A stretch of DNA of 64,000 nt from Streptomyces griseoloalbus (GTDB lineage: Bacteria > Actinomycetota > Actinomycetes > Streptomycetales > Streptomycetaceae): assembly GCA_014650015.1 (NCBI GenBank), contig BMUD01000027.1, forward strand, positions 1 through 64,000. Direction: 5' to 3'. Positions 6,904 to 14,948 of the stretch are shown piece by piece. The position numbers and the translations under genes are program-made. The notes below the pieces were generated by a model, which saw nothing but the letters and a program-made list of their open reading frames with translations, had not been told where the DNA came from and made no database searches. Within the stretch, counting starts at the first letter, position 1. The number at the start of each line of letters is the position of its first letter.

Positions 6904-8254
6904 CGTCTACGACCGGTGGCACCTCTCCCGCCCGAAGAAGGGCGCCGATCCCTGCCCCGAGCACTCCAGCAAGACCCGCGCCCTGGTGCCCAGCAAGGAC
7001 CACGGCACGGGGAAGCGCTGGCAGGTCCGTTGGCGCGACGCGGCCGGCGAGCAGCAGAAGGAGAACTTCGCCAAGCGCAGCCAGGCCGACACCCGGGCGG
7101 CGACGATCGAGGCGGACCTTGCCCGCGGCCTGTACGTCGACCCGGCGGCCGGCAAGGAGAGCTTCCGCGCGGTCGCCGAACGGTGGCGCACCACGGCCGT
7201 CCATCGCGGCGGCACGTCCTCCCGGGTCGAGCGGGCGCTGCGGCTGCACATCTACCCGACGTTCGGGGACCGGCCGATCGTGTCCATCCGGCCGTCGGAG
7301 GTGCAGGCGTGGGTCAAGGACCGGTCACAGGCCCTCGCCCCGACCACCCTGCGGGTCACCTTCTCCTACCTGGTCTCCGTGATGCACACCGCCGTACGGG
7401 ACCGGACGATCGCCATCAACCCGTGCGCCGGCATCAAGCTTCCGGACATCCGGCGCCCGGAGATCGTGCCCCTGCACAAGGACGCCGTCCACGCGCTGAT
7501 CGAGGCGGCCCCGCCGCGGTACCGCGCGATGATCCTGCTCGCCGTCGCCTCCGGACTCCGACAGGGCGAGGTGTTCGGCCTCGAGGTCGACTGCATCGAC
7601 TTCCTGCGGCGCGAGGTGGCCGTGCGGCAGCAGCTGGTCACGCCGGACAAGGACGTCGACGGCGACCCGGGCGAGACGCCCGAGCCGTACCTCGGCGAGC
7701 CCAAGACGCACGAGAGCTACCGCACCGTGCCCCTGGTCGGTCTGGCGGTCGACGCGCTCGCCGCGCACCTGCAGCAGTACCCGGCGGCCTCGGTCGACAT
7801 CGAGGACCGGACCGATCCGCGGAAGCCGAAGCGCAGGACGGCCCGCATGCTGTTCTCCACTGAGCGGGGCGACGTCCTGAAGCGGGCCAACTGGTCGCAC
7901 GTCTGGTCACGTATGGAGGAGCGGGCGAACGAGGCCCTCAGCAAGGCGTACGCCGAGGCTTACGCGAGCTGGGTGCAGCGAGGCCGGCCGAAGGGGGAGG
8001 AGCCCGCGCTCGTCCGGGTGCTGGACGGGGCGAGCATGCACGACCTGCGGCACTTCTACGCCTCGGCGCTGATCAAGAACCGGGAGAGCGTGAAGACGGT
8101 TCAGCGGCGGCTCGGCCACTCGAAGCCGTCGATCACGCTCGACATCTACACCCATCTGTGGCCCGACGATGAGGACACGACGCGGGCGGCCGTGGAGGCG
8201 GTCCTCGGCGATGTGCCCGCGTTGTGCCCTCCCGCCAAGATCGTTTCCCGATAG
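6896..8254 (+). CDS. int: tyrosine site-specific integrase
   Basis: The 452-residue protein MASVYDRWHLSRPKKGADPC has an N-terminal arm-binding and SAM-like region (GKRWQVRWRDAAGEQQKENF) and a catalytic domain from about residue 190. Visible catalytic residues are Arg in ASGLRQGEVFGL, His-x-x-Arg in MHDLRHFYAS, His in RRLGHSKPSITLD, and Tyr in IYTHLW. All essential positions are present, so it should be active. It catalyses integration and, with the excisionase, excision. It is the rightmost gene of the element and ends 19 bp from the 3' end of yajQ, so attR is expected nearby, but the other att copy lies outside the window. Confidence 0.92.
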   Translation: MASVYDRWHLSRPKKGADPCPEHSSKTRALVPSKDHGTGKRWQVRWRDAAGEQQKENFAKRSQADTRAATIEADLARGLYVDPAAGKESFRAVAERWRTTAVHRGGTSSRVERALRLHIYPTFGDRPIVSIRPSEVQAWVKDRSQALAPTTLRVTFSYLVSVMHTAVRDRTIAINPCAGIKLPDIRRPEIVPLHKDAVHALIEAAPPRYRAMILLAVASGLRQGEVFGLEVDCIDFLRREVAVRQQLVTPDKDVDGDPGETPEPYLGEPKTHESYRTVPLVGLAVDALAAHLQQYPAASVDIEDRTDPRKPKRRTARMLFSTERGDVLKRANWSHVWSRMEERANEALSKAYAEAYASWVQRGRPKGEEPALVRVLDGASMHDLRHFYASALIKNRESVKTVQRRLGHSKPSITLDIYTHLWPDDEDTTRAAVEAVLGDVPALCPPAKIVSR

Positions 8255-8273
8255 TGCAGGTCAGCCGCTCGGG

Positions 8274-8762
8274 TCAGCGGTAGTTCACGAACTGCAGCGC
8301 GAAGTCGAAATCCTTGCCCTTGAGCAGCGCGATGACGGTCTGGAGATCGTCGCGGCTCTTGGAGCTGACCCGCAGCTCATCGCCCTGCACCTGGGCCTTC
8401 ACGCCCTTCGGGCCCTCATCGCGGATGATCTTCGCCACCTTCTTCGCGTTGTCCTGGGAGATGCCCTCCTCGATCGACGCGAAGATCTTGTACTCCTTGC
8501 CCGAGAGCTGGGGCTCGCCCGCGTCCAGGGCCTTCAGCGAGATGCCCCGCTTGATCAGCTTGGACTGGAAGACGTCGAGGACAGCCTTCACCCGGTCCTC
8601 GGAGTTCGCCTCCATGAGGATCTTCTCCCCGGACCACGAGATCGAGGCACCCACGCCCTTGAAGTCGTAGCGCTGCGAGATCTCCTTGGCGGTCTGGTTG
8701 AGGGCGTTGTCGACCTCCTGCCGCTCGACCTTCGAGACGATGTCGAAACTGGAGTCGGCCAT
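8274..8762 (-). CDS. yajQ: YajQ-family nucleotide-binding protein
   Basis: The 162-residue protein [21 protein letters not shown] has the complete DUF520/YajQ double ferredoxin-like fold ([36 protein letters not shown] at the end). Family members bind nucleic acid or cyclic di-GMP. A start with AGGAG upstream (AAGGAGCCACAGGAC before ATG) is clear. The reading frame is intact to the normal C-terminus although the integrated element lies directly after the stop, so any insertion here regenerated the end of the gene or lies just outside it. Confidence 0.93.
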   Translation of the reverse strand: MADSSFDIVSKVERQEVDNALNQTAKEISQRYDFKGVGASISWSGEKILMEANSEDRVKAVLDVFQSKLIKRGISLKALDAGEPQLSGKEYKIFASIEEGISQDNAKKVAKIIRDEGPKGVKAQVQGDELRVSSKSRDDLQTVIALLKGKDFDFALQFVNYR

Positions 8763-8993
8763 GTCCTGTGGCTCCTTGTATCGGGGTGCGTGTCGGGCTG
8801 CGCACCGGATGCGCGGTGTACGTGAGGCGGCCCCCGCCCGCGATGGGTCCCGGGCCGCATCCGGACCAGCCTAGTCACCCCCCGGGCCTCCGGGTGGCGA
8901 TCAATCGGGTGGCGAAGCACCCCTGTCCATCGGGTATTGTTTACGTCGTTGCCACGGAGCGCCGCCGAAAGGCGGTTCGAGGGCAGCAACCCC

Positions 8994-9038
8994 GGCGGTG
9001 TGGCTCAGCCTTCCCAGGTTCGAATCCTGGCGCCGCCA
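8994..9038 (+). pseudogene. tRNA-Tyr remnant lacking D and anticodon arms
   Basis: GGCGGTG at 8994-9000 pairs fully with CGCCGCC at 9031-9037, followed by A. The T arm CCAGG-TTCGAAT-CCTGG is perfect. Between them is only TGGCTCAGCCTTC, which looks like the long variable arm of a class II tRNA (GGC-TCA-GCC). A tRNA-Tyr here would need about 82-85 nt; only 45 are present. The locus, between yajQ and the rpmG region, is where Streptomyces carry the tRNA-Tyr used as the SLP1 attachment site. The gene keeps a strong terminator at 9049. It cannot decode. I infer a roughly 37-nt internal deletion or an assembly loss. Confidence 0.7.
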
Positions 9039-9048
9039 CACTGGGGAA

Positions 9049-9088
9049 GACCCCCTCCGGACTGCGGAAACGCAGACCGGAGGGGGTC
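9049..9088 (+). terminator. strong terminator after the tRNA-Tyr remnant
   Basis: GACCCCCTCCGG pairs perfectly with CCGGAGGGGGTC, and an inner CTGCG-GAAA-CGCAG stem with a GNRA loop completes the hairpin. TCTTC follows. Confidence 0.85.
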
Positions 9089-9146
9089 TCTTCATGTCTT
9101 CGCTCGCTTCGTTTCGTGAACAAGGGCCCCGGGGCACACTGGCTCC

Positions 9147-9359
9147 ATGTCACCCCGTCGCCGCCCCTGTCCCGAGTGCCGTCGAGAGATCGCCGTCGTC
9201 GCCGGGCGGTACGCACGGCACGATCCGCCCGGCGCCCGGGGGAGCGGGGAACTCACCTCGTGCCCGGGGTCGCGCAGGCAGGCCCTACTCGGTGCGGAAC
9301 AACCCTCGTTGGACGGCTACGTGGTGCCGGAATTCCCCGGGCAGATGCCCCTGTTCTGA
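9147..9359 (+). CDS. conserved small protein, possible zinc-binding N-terminus
   Basis: The 70-residue protein MSPRRRPCPECRREIAVVAGRY contains CPEC near the start and a later single C (TSCPGSRRQ), and ends VVPEFPGQMPLF. The pattern suggests a small zinc ribbon missing one pair, or a redox motif. No ribosome site is visible, and a leaderless transcript is possible. I do not know the function. Codon use is normal for Streptomyces, which supports it being real. Confidence 0.55.
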   Translation: MSPRRRPCPECRREIAVVAGRYARHDPPGARGSGELTSCPGSRRQALLGAEQPSLDGYVVPEFPGQMPLF

Positions 9360-9444
9360 CGCCGCGTGGTCCGGCCGCTCGCCGGACCGACCGGAGTTCG
9401 GCCCGGTTGCCCGCACCCGCCCGCCGGTCCGGACGCAGGCCCGC

Positions 9445-10101
9445 TCAGTTGCCGGCCACCGACTTCACGGCCACCGACACCGGTGCGGGTCCGCTGATCA
9501 GTTCCAGGGTCAGGCCGGCCGTCGCGGGGGTGTCCACCAGTTCCGCCAGCACGGCGGCCACGTCGTCGCGCGGGATGGGGCCGCGGCCCGTGTGGGCCTC
9601 CAGGCGGACCAGGCCGGTGCCGGCGTCGTTGGTGAGCTGACCGGGCCGCAGGATCGTCCAGTCCAGGGCGTCCTGGCCGCGTACGTACGCGTCCGCCTCG
9701 CCCTTGGCGCGCAGGTACACGTCGAAGATCTCGTCGCCTTCGTGCGCCGGGTCCGCTCCCATGGAGGACACGACCACGAAACGCCGTACGCCCGCCCGGA
9801 CGGCCGCGTCGGCGAAGAGCACCGCCGCCGCCTTGTCGACCGTCTCCTTGCGGCCCGCCCCGCTGCCCGGTCCCGCGCCGGCCGCGAACACCGCCGCGTC
9901 CGCGCCCTCCAGCCGCTCCGCCACCTCTTCCACCGACGCCGACTCCAGGTCGAGCACGACCGGTTCGGCACCCAGTTGCCGCAGCTCGTCGGCCTGTTCG
10001 GGTTTGCGGATGATGCCCGCCGCCTCGTCCCCGCGCGCGGCGAGCAGTCGCTCCAGCCGCAACGCGATCTGACCATGACCACCAGCGATGACAATGCGCA
10101 T
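9445..10101 (-). CDS. NAD(P)-binding Rossmann protein (SDR, NmrA-like)
   Basis: The protein has 218 residues. MRIVIAGGHGQIALRLERLL is the dinucleotide-binding G-x-x-G-x-I loop at the N-terminus. VSSMGAD and YLRAKGEADAYV give the extended-SDR Ser and Tyr-x-x-x-Lys-like pattern (the tyrosine at YLRAK). DWTILRPGQL is the NmrA/SDR a5 signature. It probably binds NADP(H); the substrate is unknown. Start chosen at MRIVIAGG because the Rossmann loop normally begins at the first residue; GGAGG lies very close (1 nt spacing). Confidence 0.85.
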   Translation of the reverse strand: MRIVIAGGHGQIALRLERLLAARGDEAAGIIRKPEQADELRQLGAEPVVLDLESASVEEVAERLEGADAAVFAAGAGPGSGAGRKETVDKAAAVLFADAAVRAGVRRFVVVSSMGADPAHEGDEIFDVYLRAKGEADAYVRGQDALDWTILRPGQLTNDAGTGLVRLEAHTGRGPIPRDDVAAVLAELVDTPATAGLTLELISGPAPVSVAVKSVAGN

Positions 10102-10236
10102 GCCTCCGACCGTACGCCGGGACGACCGCATCCGCCGCACAACTCCCACGACGCCGCGCGCCCCGCACAGCGCCCCGCTGCCCGGTCCGGCGCCCACCCC
10201 GCACAGCGCCCCGCCCAGCACCACGCCGAGGCGCGT

Positions 10237-11502
10237 TCACGGCGTCTCGGCCCGCCCCTGCCGCGGCAGCCCCAATTCCCCGGTCGCCGCCGAACCGCAG
10301 TACTCCCGCACCGCACTCGTCCGCGCCACCACCCGCCCCCCGTGCACCACGACACGGCTGTACGCCGGCGACAGGGCCTCCGAGAGCCTGTCGCCACGCA
10401 CCGCCAGCAGTTCGGCCGGGAAACCCGCCTCCACGCGCACCTCGGGGAGCCCCAGGGCCGCCCGCGCCGCCGTGCTCACCGCGGCGTAGGCGTCCCCGGC
10501 GGAGAGTCCGTGGCACGAGGCCAGCAGGTAGGCCGCCTCCAGTGGGTCGCCGCGGCCCACGGGGTTGGACACGTCCCGCAGGGCACCGCTGCCGGCGGTC
10601 ACCCGCACACCCGCCGAGCGCAACAGCCGTACCGGCGCCGCGCCCCGGCCGTCCGCGGCGCCGCAGCCGCCCTGCGGCAGGCACACCACCGTCACCCCGG
10701 CCGCCGCGAGCCGGTCCGCGGTCCGTCCGGCCACCTCGGCCGGCCACCGGGCGAGACCCCCGCACGGGCCGAGGGTCACCCCCGGCCGCAGCCCGCCCGC
10801 CATGGCGGCGAACCGGGCCAGGCGGGTGGGGTCGGCGGCGTCCGTGTGCAGGTCGACGGGGCATCCGTGTTCGGCGGCGACCTCCAGGACGGCCTCCACA
10901 TATCCCGTGGGATCGGGATCGAGATCCGGACAGCCGCCCACCGCCGTCGCGCCCATCTTCACCGCGTCCCGCAGCAGCGCGAGCCCGTCCGCCCCGGCCG
11001 TCCCGGTCAGCACCCGGGGCATGGCCACCGTCGTCATTTCGGTCAGCCCGCGCAGCAGACGCGCCGTCCGCAGCACGGCGGTCAGCGCGCCGAGGCCGGC
11101 CACGTCGCCCACGCGCACATGGGCCCGCAGCGCCGTCGCGCCGTGCCCGAGCTGGAGCAGGGCCGCCTCGGTCGCGCGGCGCTGGACGTCCCGGGGGTCG
11201 TACGAGGGCGGGCCGCCGTCGTCGGCGGACAGGGCAGTGTCCGCGTGGGCGTGGGGCTCGGCGGGGGCCGGCAGGAGCAGATAGCCGCTGAGGTCGATGC
11301 GGCGGGTGCCGCACGCGCGCGTGCCGTCCGCCGCGAGGCTGCCGGCCGTACCGACCGCCTCGATGCGCCGGCCGCCAAGCCGTACGTCCACGGTCCGGCC
11401 GTCGGTGAGTCGCGCCCCGCACAAGAGGAGCGGGGCCGGATCGGCCGGGCCCGAGGGCGACGACCACGAGTGGGGCGGTGGCTGCGGCCGGCTGTCGGGC
11501 AT
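10237..11502 (-). CDS. amidohydrolase-like protein with degraded metal site
   Basis: The 421-residue protein follows the cytosine-deaminase-like amidohydrolase layout: N-terminal sandwich, EPHAHADTAL with the His-x-His pair, GATALRAHVRVGD, AVKMGATAVGGCPD, PVDLHTDAADP, VTLGPCGGLA, GVRVTAGSGALRDVSNP. In active relatives the third motif is DLHxDE, the fourth has His (xSHC), and the fifth has Asp (GSDN). Here they read Ala, Pro and Gly. The fold is clear, activity doubtful. Start at the ATG before PDSRPQPP with AGGAG upstream; a longer start 14 codons up lacks a ribosome site. Confidence 0.75.
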   Translation of the reverse strand: MPDSRPQPPPHSWSSPSGPADPAPLLLCGARLTDGRTVDVRLGGRRIEAVGTAGSLAADGTRACGTRRIDLSGYLLLPAPAEPHAHADTALSADDGGPPSYDPRDVQRRATEAALLQLGHGATALRAHVRVGDVAGLGALTAVLRTARLLRGLTEMTTVAMPRVLTGTAGADGLALLRDAVKMGATAVGGCPDLDPDPTGYVEAVLEVAAEHGCPVDLHTDAADPTRLARFAAMAGGLRPGVTLGPCGGLARWPAEVAGRTADRLAAAGVTVVCLPQGGCGAADGRGAAPVRLLRSAGVRVTAGSGALRDVSNPVGRGDPLEAAYLLASCHGLSAGDAYAAVSTAARAALGLPEVRVEAGFPAELLAVRGDRLSEALSPAYSRVVVHGGRVVARTSAVREYCGSAATGELGLPRQGRAETP

Positions 11503-11680
11503 CGCGCTCCTGGGGCTCGGGCTGCGCACGAGGACGCACGTCACGCTGAGACAAGATCACGCAGAGTGAGTCGAGCCTAGGACGACCACCCGCCCCTCGC
11601 CGGGATGAGCGCAATAGTCGTACCGGCGTGGTCCGCCGCGGGCGTCCGTCTCAGGGCGTGACAGGGGGTCCGAAACGGAT

Positions 11681-11710
11681 TTGGGCGAACGGCGGCGGAC
11701 CGTGTAATGT
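11681..11710 (+). promoter_or_regulatory. promoter of the tRNA-Thr/tRNA-Met pair
   Basis: TTGGGC at 11681-11686 and TAATGT at 11705-11710 with an 18-bp spacer end 11 bp before tRNA-Thr. Confidence 0.6.
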
Positions 11711-11721
11711 CTTCATCGCTC

Positions 11722-11794
11722 GCCCCAATAGCTCAGTCGGCAGAGCGTCTCCATGGTAAGGAGAAGGTCAACGGTTCGATTCCGTTTTGGGGCT
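11722..11794 (+). tRNA. tRNA-Thr (GGT)
   Basis: Acceptor GCCCCAA pairs with TTGGGGC, with discriminator T. Anticodon stem TCTCC/GGAGA encloses ATGGTAA, giving anticodon GGT. T arm AACGG-TTCGATT-CCGTT. CCA is not encoded, as is usual for Streptomyces. Confidence 0.95.
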
Positions 11795-11840
11795 CTGGTG
11801 TGTGAGGTTCCCGTCGCGAGGCGGGACCCGATCGCATCAA

Positions 11841-11913
11841 AGCGGTGTAGCTCAGTCGGTAGAGCAAGCGGCTCATAATCGCTGTGTCACCGGTTCAAGT
11901 CCGGTCACCGCTA
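11841..11913 (+). tRNA. tRNA-Met (CAT), elongator type
   Basis: Acceptor AGCGGTG pairs with CACCGCT, with discriminator A. The anticodon loop CTCATAA gives CAT. T arm ACCGG-TTCAAGT-CCGGT. The paired first base of the acceptor marks an elongator rather than an initiator. Confidence 0.93.
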
Positions 11914-11918
11914 CAGAC

Positions 11919-11956
11919 AGTAGCCGATTGCGGGGTCGGTCCTTCGATCGGCTACT
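11919..11956 (+). terminator. hairpin between tRNA-Met and rpmG
   Basis: AGTAGCCGAT pairs perfectly with ATCGGCTACT and is followed by CTTCTTG. It may end the tRNA transcript or separate it from rpmG by processing. Confidence 0.6.
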
Positions 11957-12001
11957 CTTCTTGCGTAAATACAGTCAATCCGTTCGTCAAGGAGCACTCA
12001 C

Positions 12002-12166
12002 GTGGCTGCCACCGACGTCCGCCCGAAGATCACGCTGGCCTGCGTGGAGTGCAAGGAGCGGAACTACATCACCAAGAAGAACCGGCGTAACAACCCGGAC
12101 CGTCTTGAGATGAAGAAGCACTGCCCGCGTTGCAATGCGCACACCGCGCACCGCGAAACGCGATAA
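12002..12166 (+). CDS. rpmG: 50S ribosomal protein L33, zinc-binding form
   Basis: The 54-residue L33 ([22 protein letters not shown], then [11 protein letters not shown]) has two CxxC pairs and is therefore the zinc-containing C+ form. It is part of the large ribosomal subunit near the E site. GTG start with AAGGAG 7 nt upstream. It follows the tRNA-Thr/Met pair, as is usual in Streptomyces, and is followed by a strong terminator. Streptomyces often also carry a zinc-free paralogue under zinc-responsive control elsewhere. Confidence 0.95.
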   Translation: MAATDVRPKITLACVECKERNYITKKNRRNNPDRLEMKKHCPRCNAHTAHRETR

Positions 12167-12177
12167 AACAGGCTCGT

Positions 12178-12216
12178 ACACGAGGCCGTCCCCCCACTCG
12201 GGGGGCGGCCTCGTGT
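12178..12216 (+). terminator. terminator after rpmG
   Basis: ACACGAGGCCG pairs with CGGCCTCGTGT around an inner CCCCCC-ACT-CGGGGGG stem. The pairing is essentially perfect. Confidence 0.85.
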
Positions 12217-12284
12217 CGTTTCCCCATCGGCCGGCCAGGGCCAGGACCGGCCGGCCGCAGTCAGACACAGGAGGTGCCGCGCGC

Positions 12285-12737
12285 ATGGCGCTCGACCAGT
12301 CCTTCGTGGGGCGGAGCTACCCGCCCACCGAGCCCTACGAGGTGGGCCGGGAGAAGATCCGTGAGTTCGCCGAGGCGGTGGGGGACGCCAACCCGGCGTA
12401 CACGGACGCGGAGGCCGCCAAGGCGCTCGGCCATCCCGATGTGATCGCCCCGCCGACCTTCGTGTTCGCGATCACCTTCAAGGCCGCCGGGCAGGTCGTC
12501 GCCGACCCCCAGCTGGGCCTCGACTACAGCCGGGTGGTGCACGGCGACCAGAAGTTCGCCTACGACCGGCCGGTGCGCGCCGGTGACCGGCTCACCGTCA
12601 CCTCGACCATCGAGAAGATCCGGTCGATGGCGGGCAACGAGGTGCTGGACATCCGCGGTGACGTGCACGACCAGGACGGCGAACACGTCGTGACCGCCTG
12701 GACCAAGCTGGTGGCCCGCGCGGCCGAGGAGGCGTGA
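12285..12737 (+). CDS. MaoC-like dehydratase subunit (UPF0336, HadA-like)
   Basis: The 150-residue protein MALDQSFVGRSYPPTEPYEVG has the hot-dog fold of the R-hydratase N-terminal subunit (FAEAVGDANPAYTD, IAPPTFVFAITFKAAG). In mycobacteria HadA pairs with a HadB-like partner in fatty-acid elongation; the adjacent gene supplies that partner here. The role in Streptomyces is a (3R)-hydroxyacyl-ACP or -CoA dehydratase by inference. Start at the ATG with AGGAGG 11 nt upstream; a longer frame overlaps the rpmG terminator and was rejected. Confidence 0.88.
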   Translation: MALDQSFVGRSYPPTEPYEVGREKIREFAEAVGDANPAYTDAEAAKALGHPDVIAPPTFVFAITFKAAGQVVADPQLGLDYSRVVHGDQKFAYDRPVRAGDRLTVTSTIEKIRSMAGNEVLDIRGDVHDQDGEHVVTAWTKLVARAAEEA

Positions 12738-12745
12738 GCAACACC

Positions 12746-13174
12746 ATGACGGCGAAGATCTCCTACGCCGACGTCGAGGTCGGCACCGAGCTGCCCGCGC
12801 AGACGTTCCCCGTGACCCGGGCCACCCTCGTCCAGTACGCGGGCGCCTCCGGCGACTTCAACCCCATCCACTGGAACGAGAAGTTCGCCAAGGAGGTCGG
12901 CCTGCCCGACGTCATCGCGCACGGCATGTTCACCATGGCCGAGGCGATCCGCGTGGTGACCGACTGGGTCGGCGACCCGGGCGCGGTCGTCGAGTACGGC
13001 GTCCGCTTCACCAGGCCGGTCGTCGTCCCGAACGACGACCGGGGCGCCACCGTCGAGGTCAGCGGCAAGGTCGCGGCCAAGCTCGACGACAACACGGTCC
13101 GCGTGGACCTCACGGCGACCAGCGACGGACAGAAGGTGCTGGGGATGGCGCGGGCGGTCGTCCGGCTGGGCTGA
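12746..13174 (+). CDS. MaoC-like dehydratase (HadB-like partner)
   Basis: The 142-residue protein MTAKISYADVEVGTELPAQ contains the hydratase motif region YAGASGDFNPIHWNEKFAKEVG with the catalytic Asp and His of hydratase 2, then VIAHGMFTMAE. It therefore holds the active site missing from the upstream subunit. The two genes form a heterodimeric dehydratase. A GTG at 12734 overlaps the upstream stop and would add four residues (MSNT); either start is possible and the pair is clearly coupled. Confidence 0.88.
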   Translation: MTAKISYADVEVGTELPAQTFPVTRATLVQYAGASGDFNPIHWNEKFAKEVGLPDVIAHGMFTMAEAIRVVTDWVGDPGAVVEYGVRFTRPVVVPNDDRGATVEVSGKVAAKLDDNTVRVDLTATSDGQKVLGMARAVVRLG

Positions 13175-13236
13175 GCGGGCAGGGGCCCACCGGCCGAGGG
13201 CGGGGGCTGTCGGTGCCGTCTCGTAGTCTTGAGCCC

Positions 13237-14292
13237 GTGCAGGAACTCCACGACGCCCCTCTCGCCCCGCTGACCACCTTCCGGCTGGGCGGCCCCGCGA
13301 CCCGGCTGGTCACCGCCACCACGGACGACGAGGTGATCGCTGTCGTCCGCGACGCCGACGACAGCGGTACGCCCCTGTTGATCATCGGCGGCGGCTCGAA
13401 CCTGGTCATCGGAGACAAGGGCTTCGACGGCACCGCCCTCGTCATCGCCACCCGGGGCTTCACCCTGGACGGCACCCGACTGGAACTGGCGGCCGGAGAG
13501 GTGTGGACCGACGCCGTCGCCCGCACCGTGGAGGCGGGTCTGGCCGGTGTCGAGTGCCTGGCCGGCATCCCCGGCTCGGCGGGTGCCACCCCGATCCAGA
13601 ACGTCGGGGCGTACGGCCAGGAGGTCTCCGCCACCATCACGGAGGTCGTCGCCTACGACCGCCGGGCCCGCGAGACGGTCACCCTCAGCAACGAGGAGTG
13701 CGGCTTCTCCTACCGCCACAGCCGCTTCAAGGCCGACCCCGAGCGCTACGTCGTCCTGCGGGTGCGCTTCGGCCTGGAGGACGCGGGCGGCCTCTCCGGT
13801 CCGGTCAAGTACGCCGAGACGGCCCGCGTCCTCGGTGTCGCTCCCGGCGACCGGGTACCGCTGGCCACGGCCCGCGAGACGGTGCTGAAACTCCGTGCGG
13901 GCAAGGGCATGGTCCTGGACCCCGAGGACCACGACACCTGGTCGGCCGGCTCCTTCTTCACCAACCCGATCCTCACGGACGGGGACTTCGCGGCCTTCCA
14001 GGCGCGCGTGCGGGAGCGGCTCGGTGACGGCGCGGAGCCCCCCGCGTACCCCGCGGGGGAGGGCCACACCAAGACCTCCGCGGCCTGGCTGATCGACAAG
14101 GCCGGTTTCACCAAGGGCTACGGCCAGGGTCCGGCCCGTATCTCCACCAAGCACACCCTCGCCCTCACCAACCGCGGCGAGGCGACCACCGAGGACCTGC
14201 TCGCCCTCGCCCGCGAGGTCGTCGCCGGCGTGCGCGAAACCTTCGGCATCACGCTGGTCAACGAGCCGGTCACGGTGGGCGTGAGCCTGTAG
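13237..14292 (+). CDS. murB: UDP-N-acetylenolpyruvoylglucosamine reductase
   Basis: The 351-residue type I MurB reduces UDP-GlcNAc-enolpyruvate to UDP-MurNAc with NADPH and FAD in peptidoglycan synthesis. Visible are the FAD site IIGGGSNLVIGDKGF, AGIPGSAGATPIQNVGAYGQE, SYRHSRFK, the AGSFFTNP loop with the proton-donating Ser, and a C-terminal NEPVTVGVSL with the conserved Glu. GTG start at MQELHDAPL; there is no ribosome site, and a TAGTCT hexamer 12 bp upstream suggests a leaderless mRNA. A longer start at 13213 adds eight unlikely residues. Confidence 0.95.
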   Translation: MQELHDAPLAPLTTFRLGGPATRLVTATTDDEVIAVVRDADDSGTPLLIIGGGSNLVIGDKGFDGTALVIATRGFTLDGTRLELAAGEVWTDAVARTVEAGLAGVECLAGIPGSAGATPIQNVGAYGQEVSATITEVVAYDRRARETVTLSNEECGFSYRHSRFKADPERYVVLRVRFGLEDAGGLSGPVKYAETARVLGVAPGDRVPLATARETVLKLRAGKGMVLDPEDHDTWSAGSFFTNPILTDGDFAAFQARVRERLGDGAEPPAYPAGEGHTKTSAAWLIDKAGFTKGYGQGPARISTKHTLALTNRGEATTEDLLALAREVVAGVRETFGITLVNEPVTVGVSL

Positions 14293-14327
14293 CGGCCGGA
14301 GCCGGAGCCCGGAGCCCGCAGCCGCAG

Positions 14328-14431
14328 CCCGGAGCCGGAGCCCGGAGCCGGAGCCCGGAGCCGGAGCCCGGAGCCGGAGCCCGGAGCCGGAGCCCGGAGC
14401 CGCGGCCCGGAGCCGCGGCCCGGAGCCGCGG
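14328..14431. repeat. 13-bp tandem repeat, eight copies, after murB
   Basis: Eight copies of CCCGGAGCCGGAG (later CCCGGAGCCGCGG) start every 13 bp from 14328. Degenerate units extend to 14296. The array begins just after the murB stop. A period of 13 rules out a protein repeat. Confidence 0.85.
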
Positions 14432-14436
14432 CCGAA

Positions 14437-14948
14437 TCTCCGTTGCCGTCCGGCACCCGCGCCCGCGATGCCGCGTGTGTGAGGTGGACCCCATGCACCG
14501 GAGACCGCGCCGGTTCCGCCCCCGGACGGGCCGGCGCGAGCACGCGTCGTGCACCCCCGGCACCCGCTGCGCCACAGCTCACAGCAAGTGGCCGGAACCG
14601 CGCCGCTCGCTGGGTCCGGGCACCCCCCTCTCCGTCCGCGCCGACGAGGCGCGCACGCAACGGGACTCCGCCGCCCGGCGCCGTCGCTCGGGGCGCGGAC
14701 TTCCGGGACGAGCCGCGGCACGCCACCCACGCCCGCACGTTCTTCCTCTTCGGCAGCCGGGACGTCTTCGCCGAGGCGGCCATGTCCCTCGCGTACGCGG
14801 CCGGCTGGGGGCCGCGCCGCGCCGGAAGGGCGTCGCGAAGGGGCAATCGGCCCTGGTGTCGGGCCTCCAGGGCCCGACGCGGCAGCCCGGCGGCGGGCAC
14901 CCCCACGAGGGCATGGTCCGCTTCGAGCCCCTCCGCCCTACGCCCGCT
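14437..14948. other. 512-bp intergenic region without a convincing gene
   Basis: The region lies between the tandem repeat and the convergent add gene. Frames are open in several directions only because GC is very high. One forward frame contains HARTFFLFGSRDVFAEAAMSLAY, which looks protein-like but has no start with a ribosome site and no recognised family. It may be a gene remnant. Confidence 0.4.

Noticed and set aside
1-8254. Element as an SLP1 relative integrated in tRNA-Tyr
   Set aside because: yajQ lies between the integrase and the tRNA-Tyr locus, and the integrase end does not contain tRNA-Tyr sequence.
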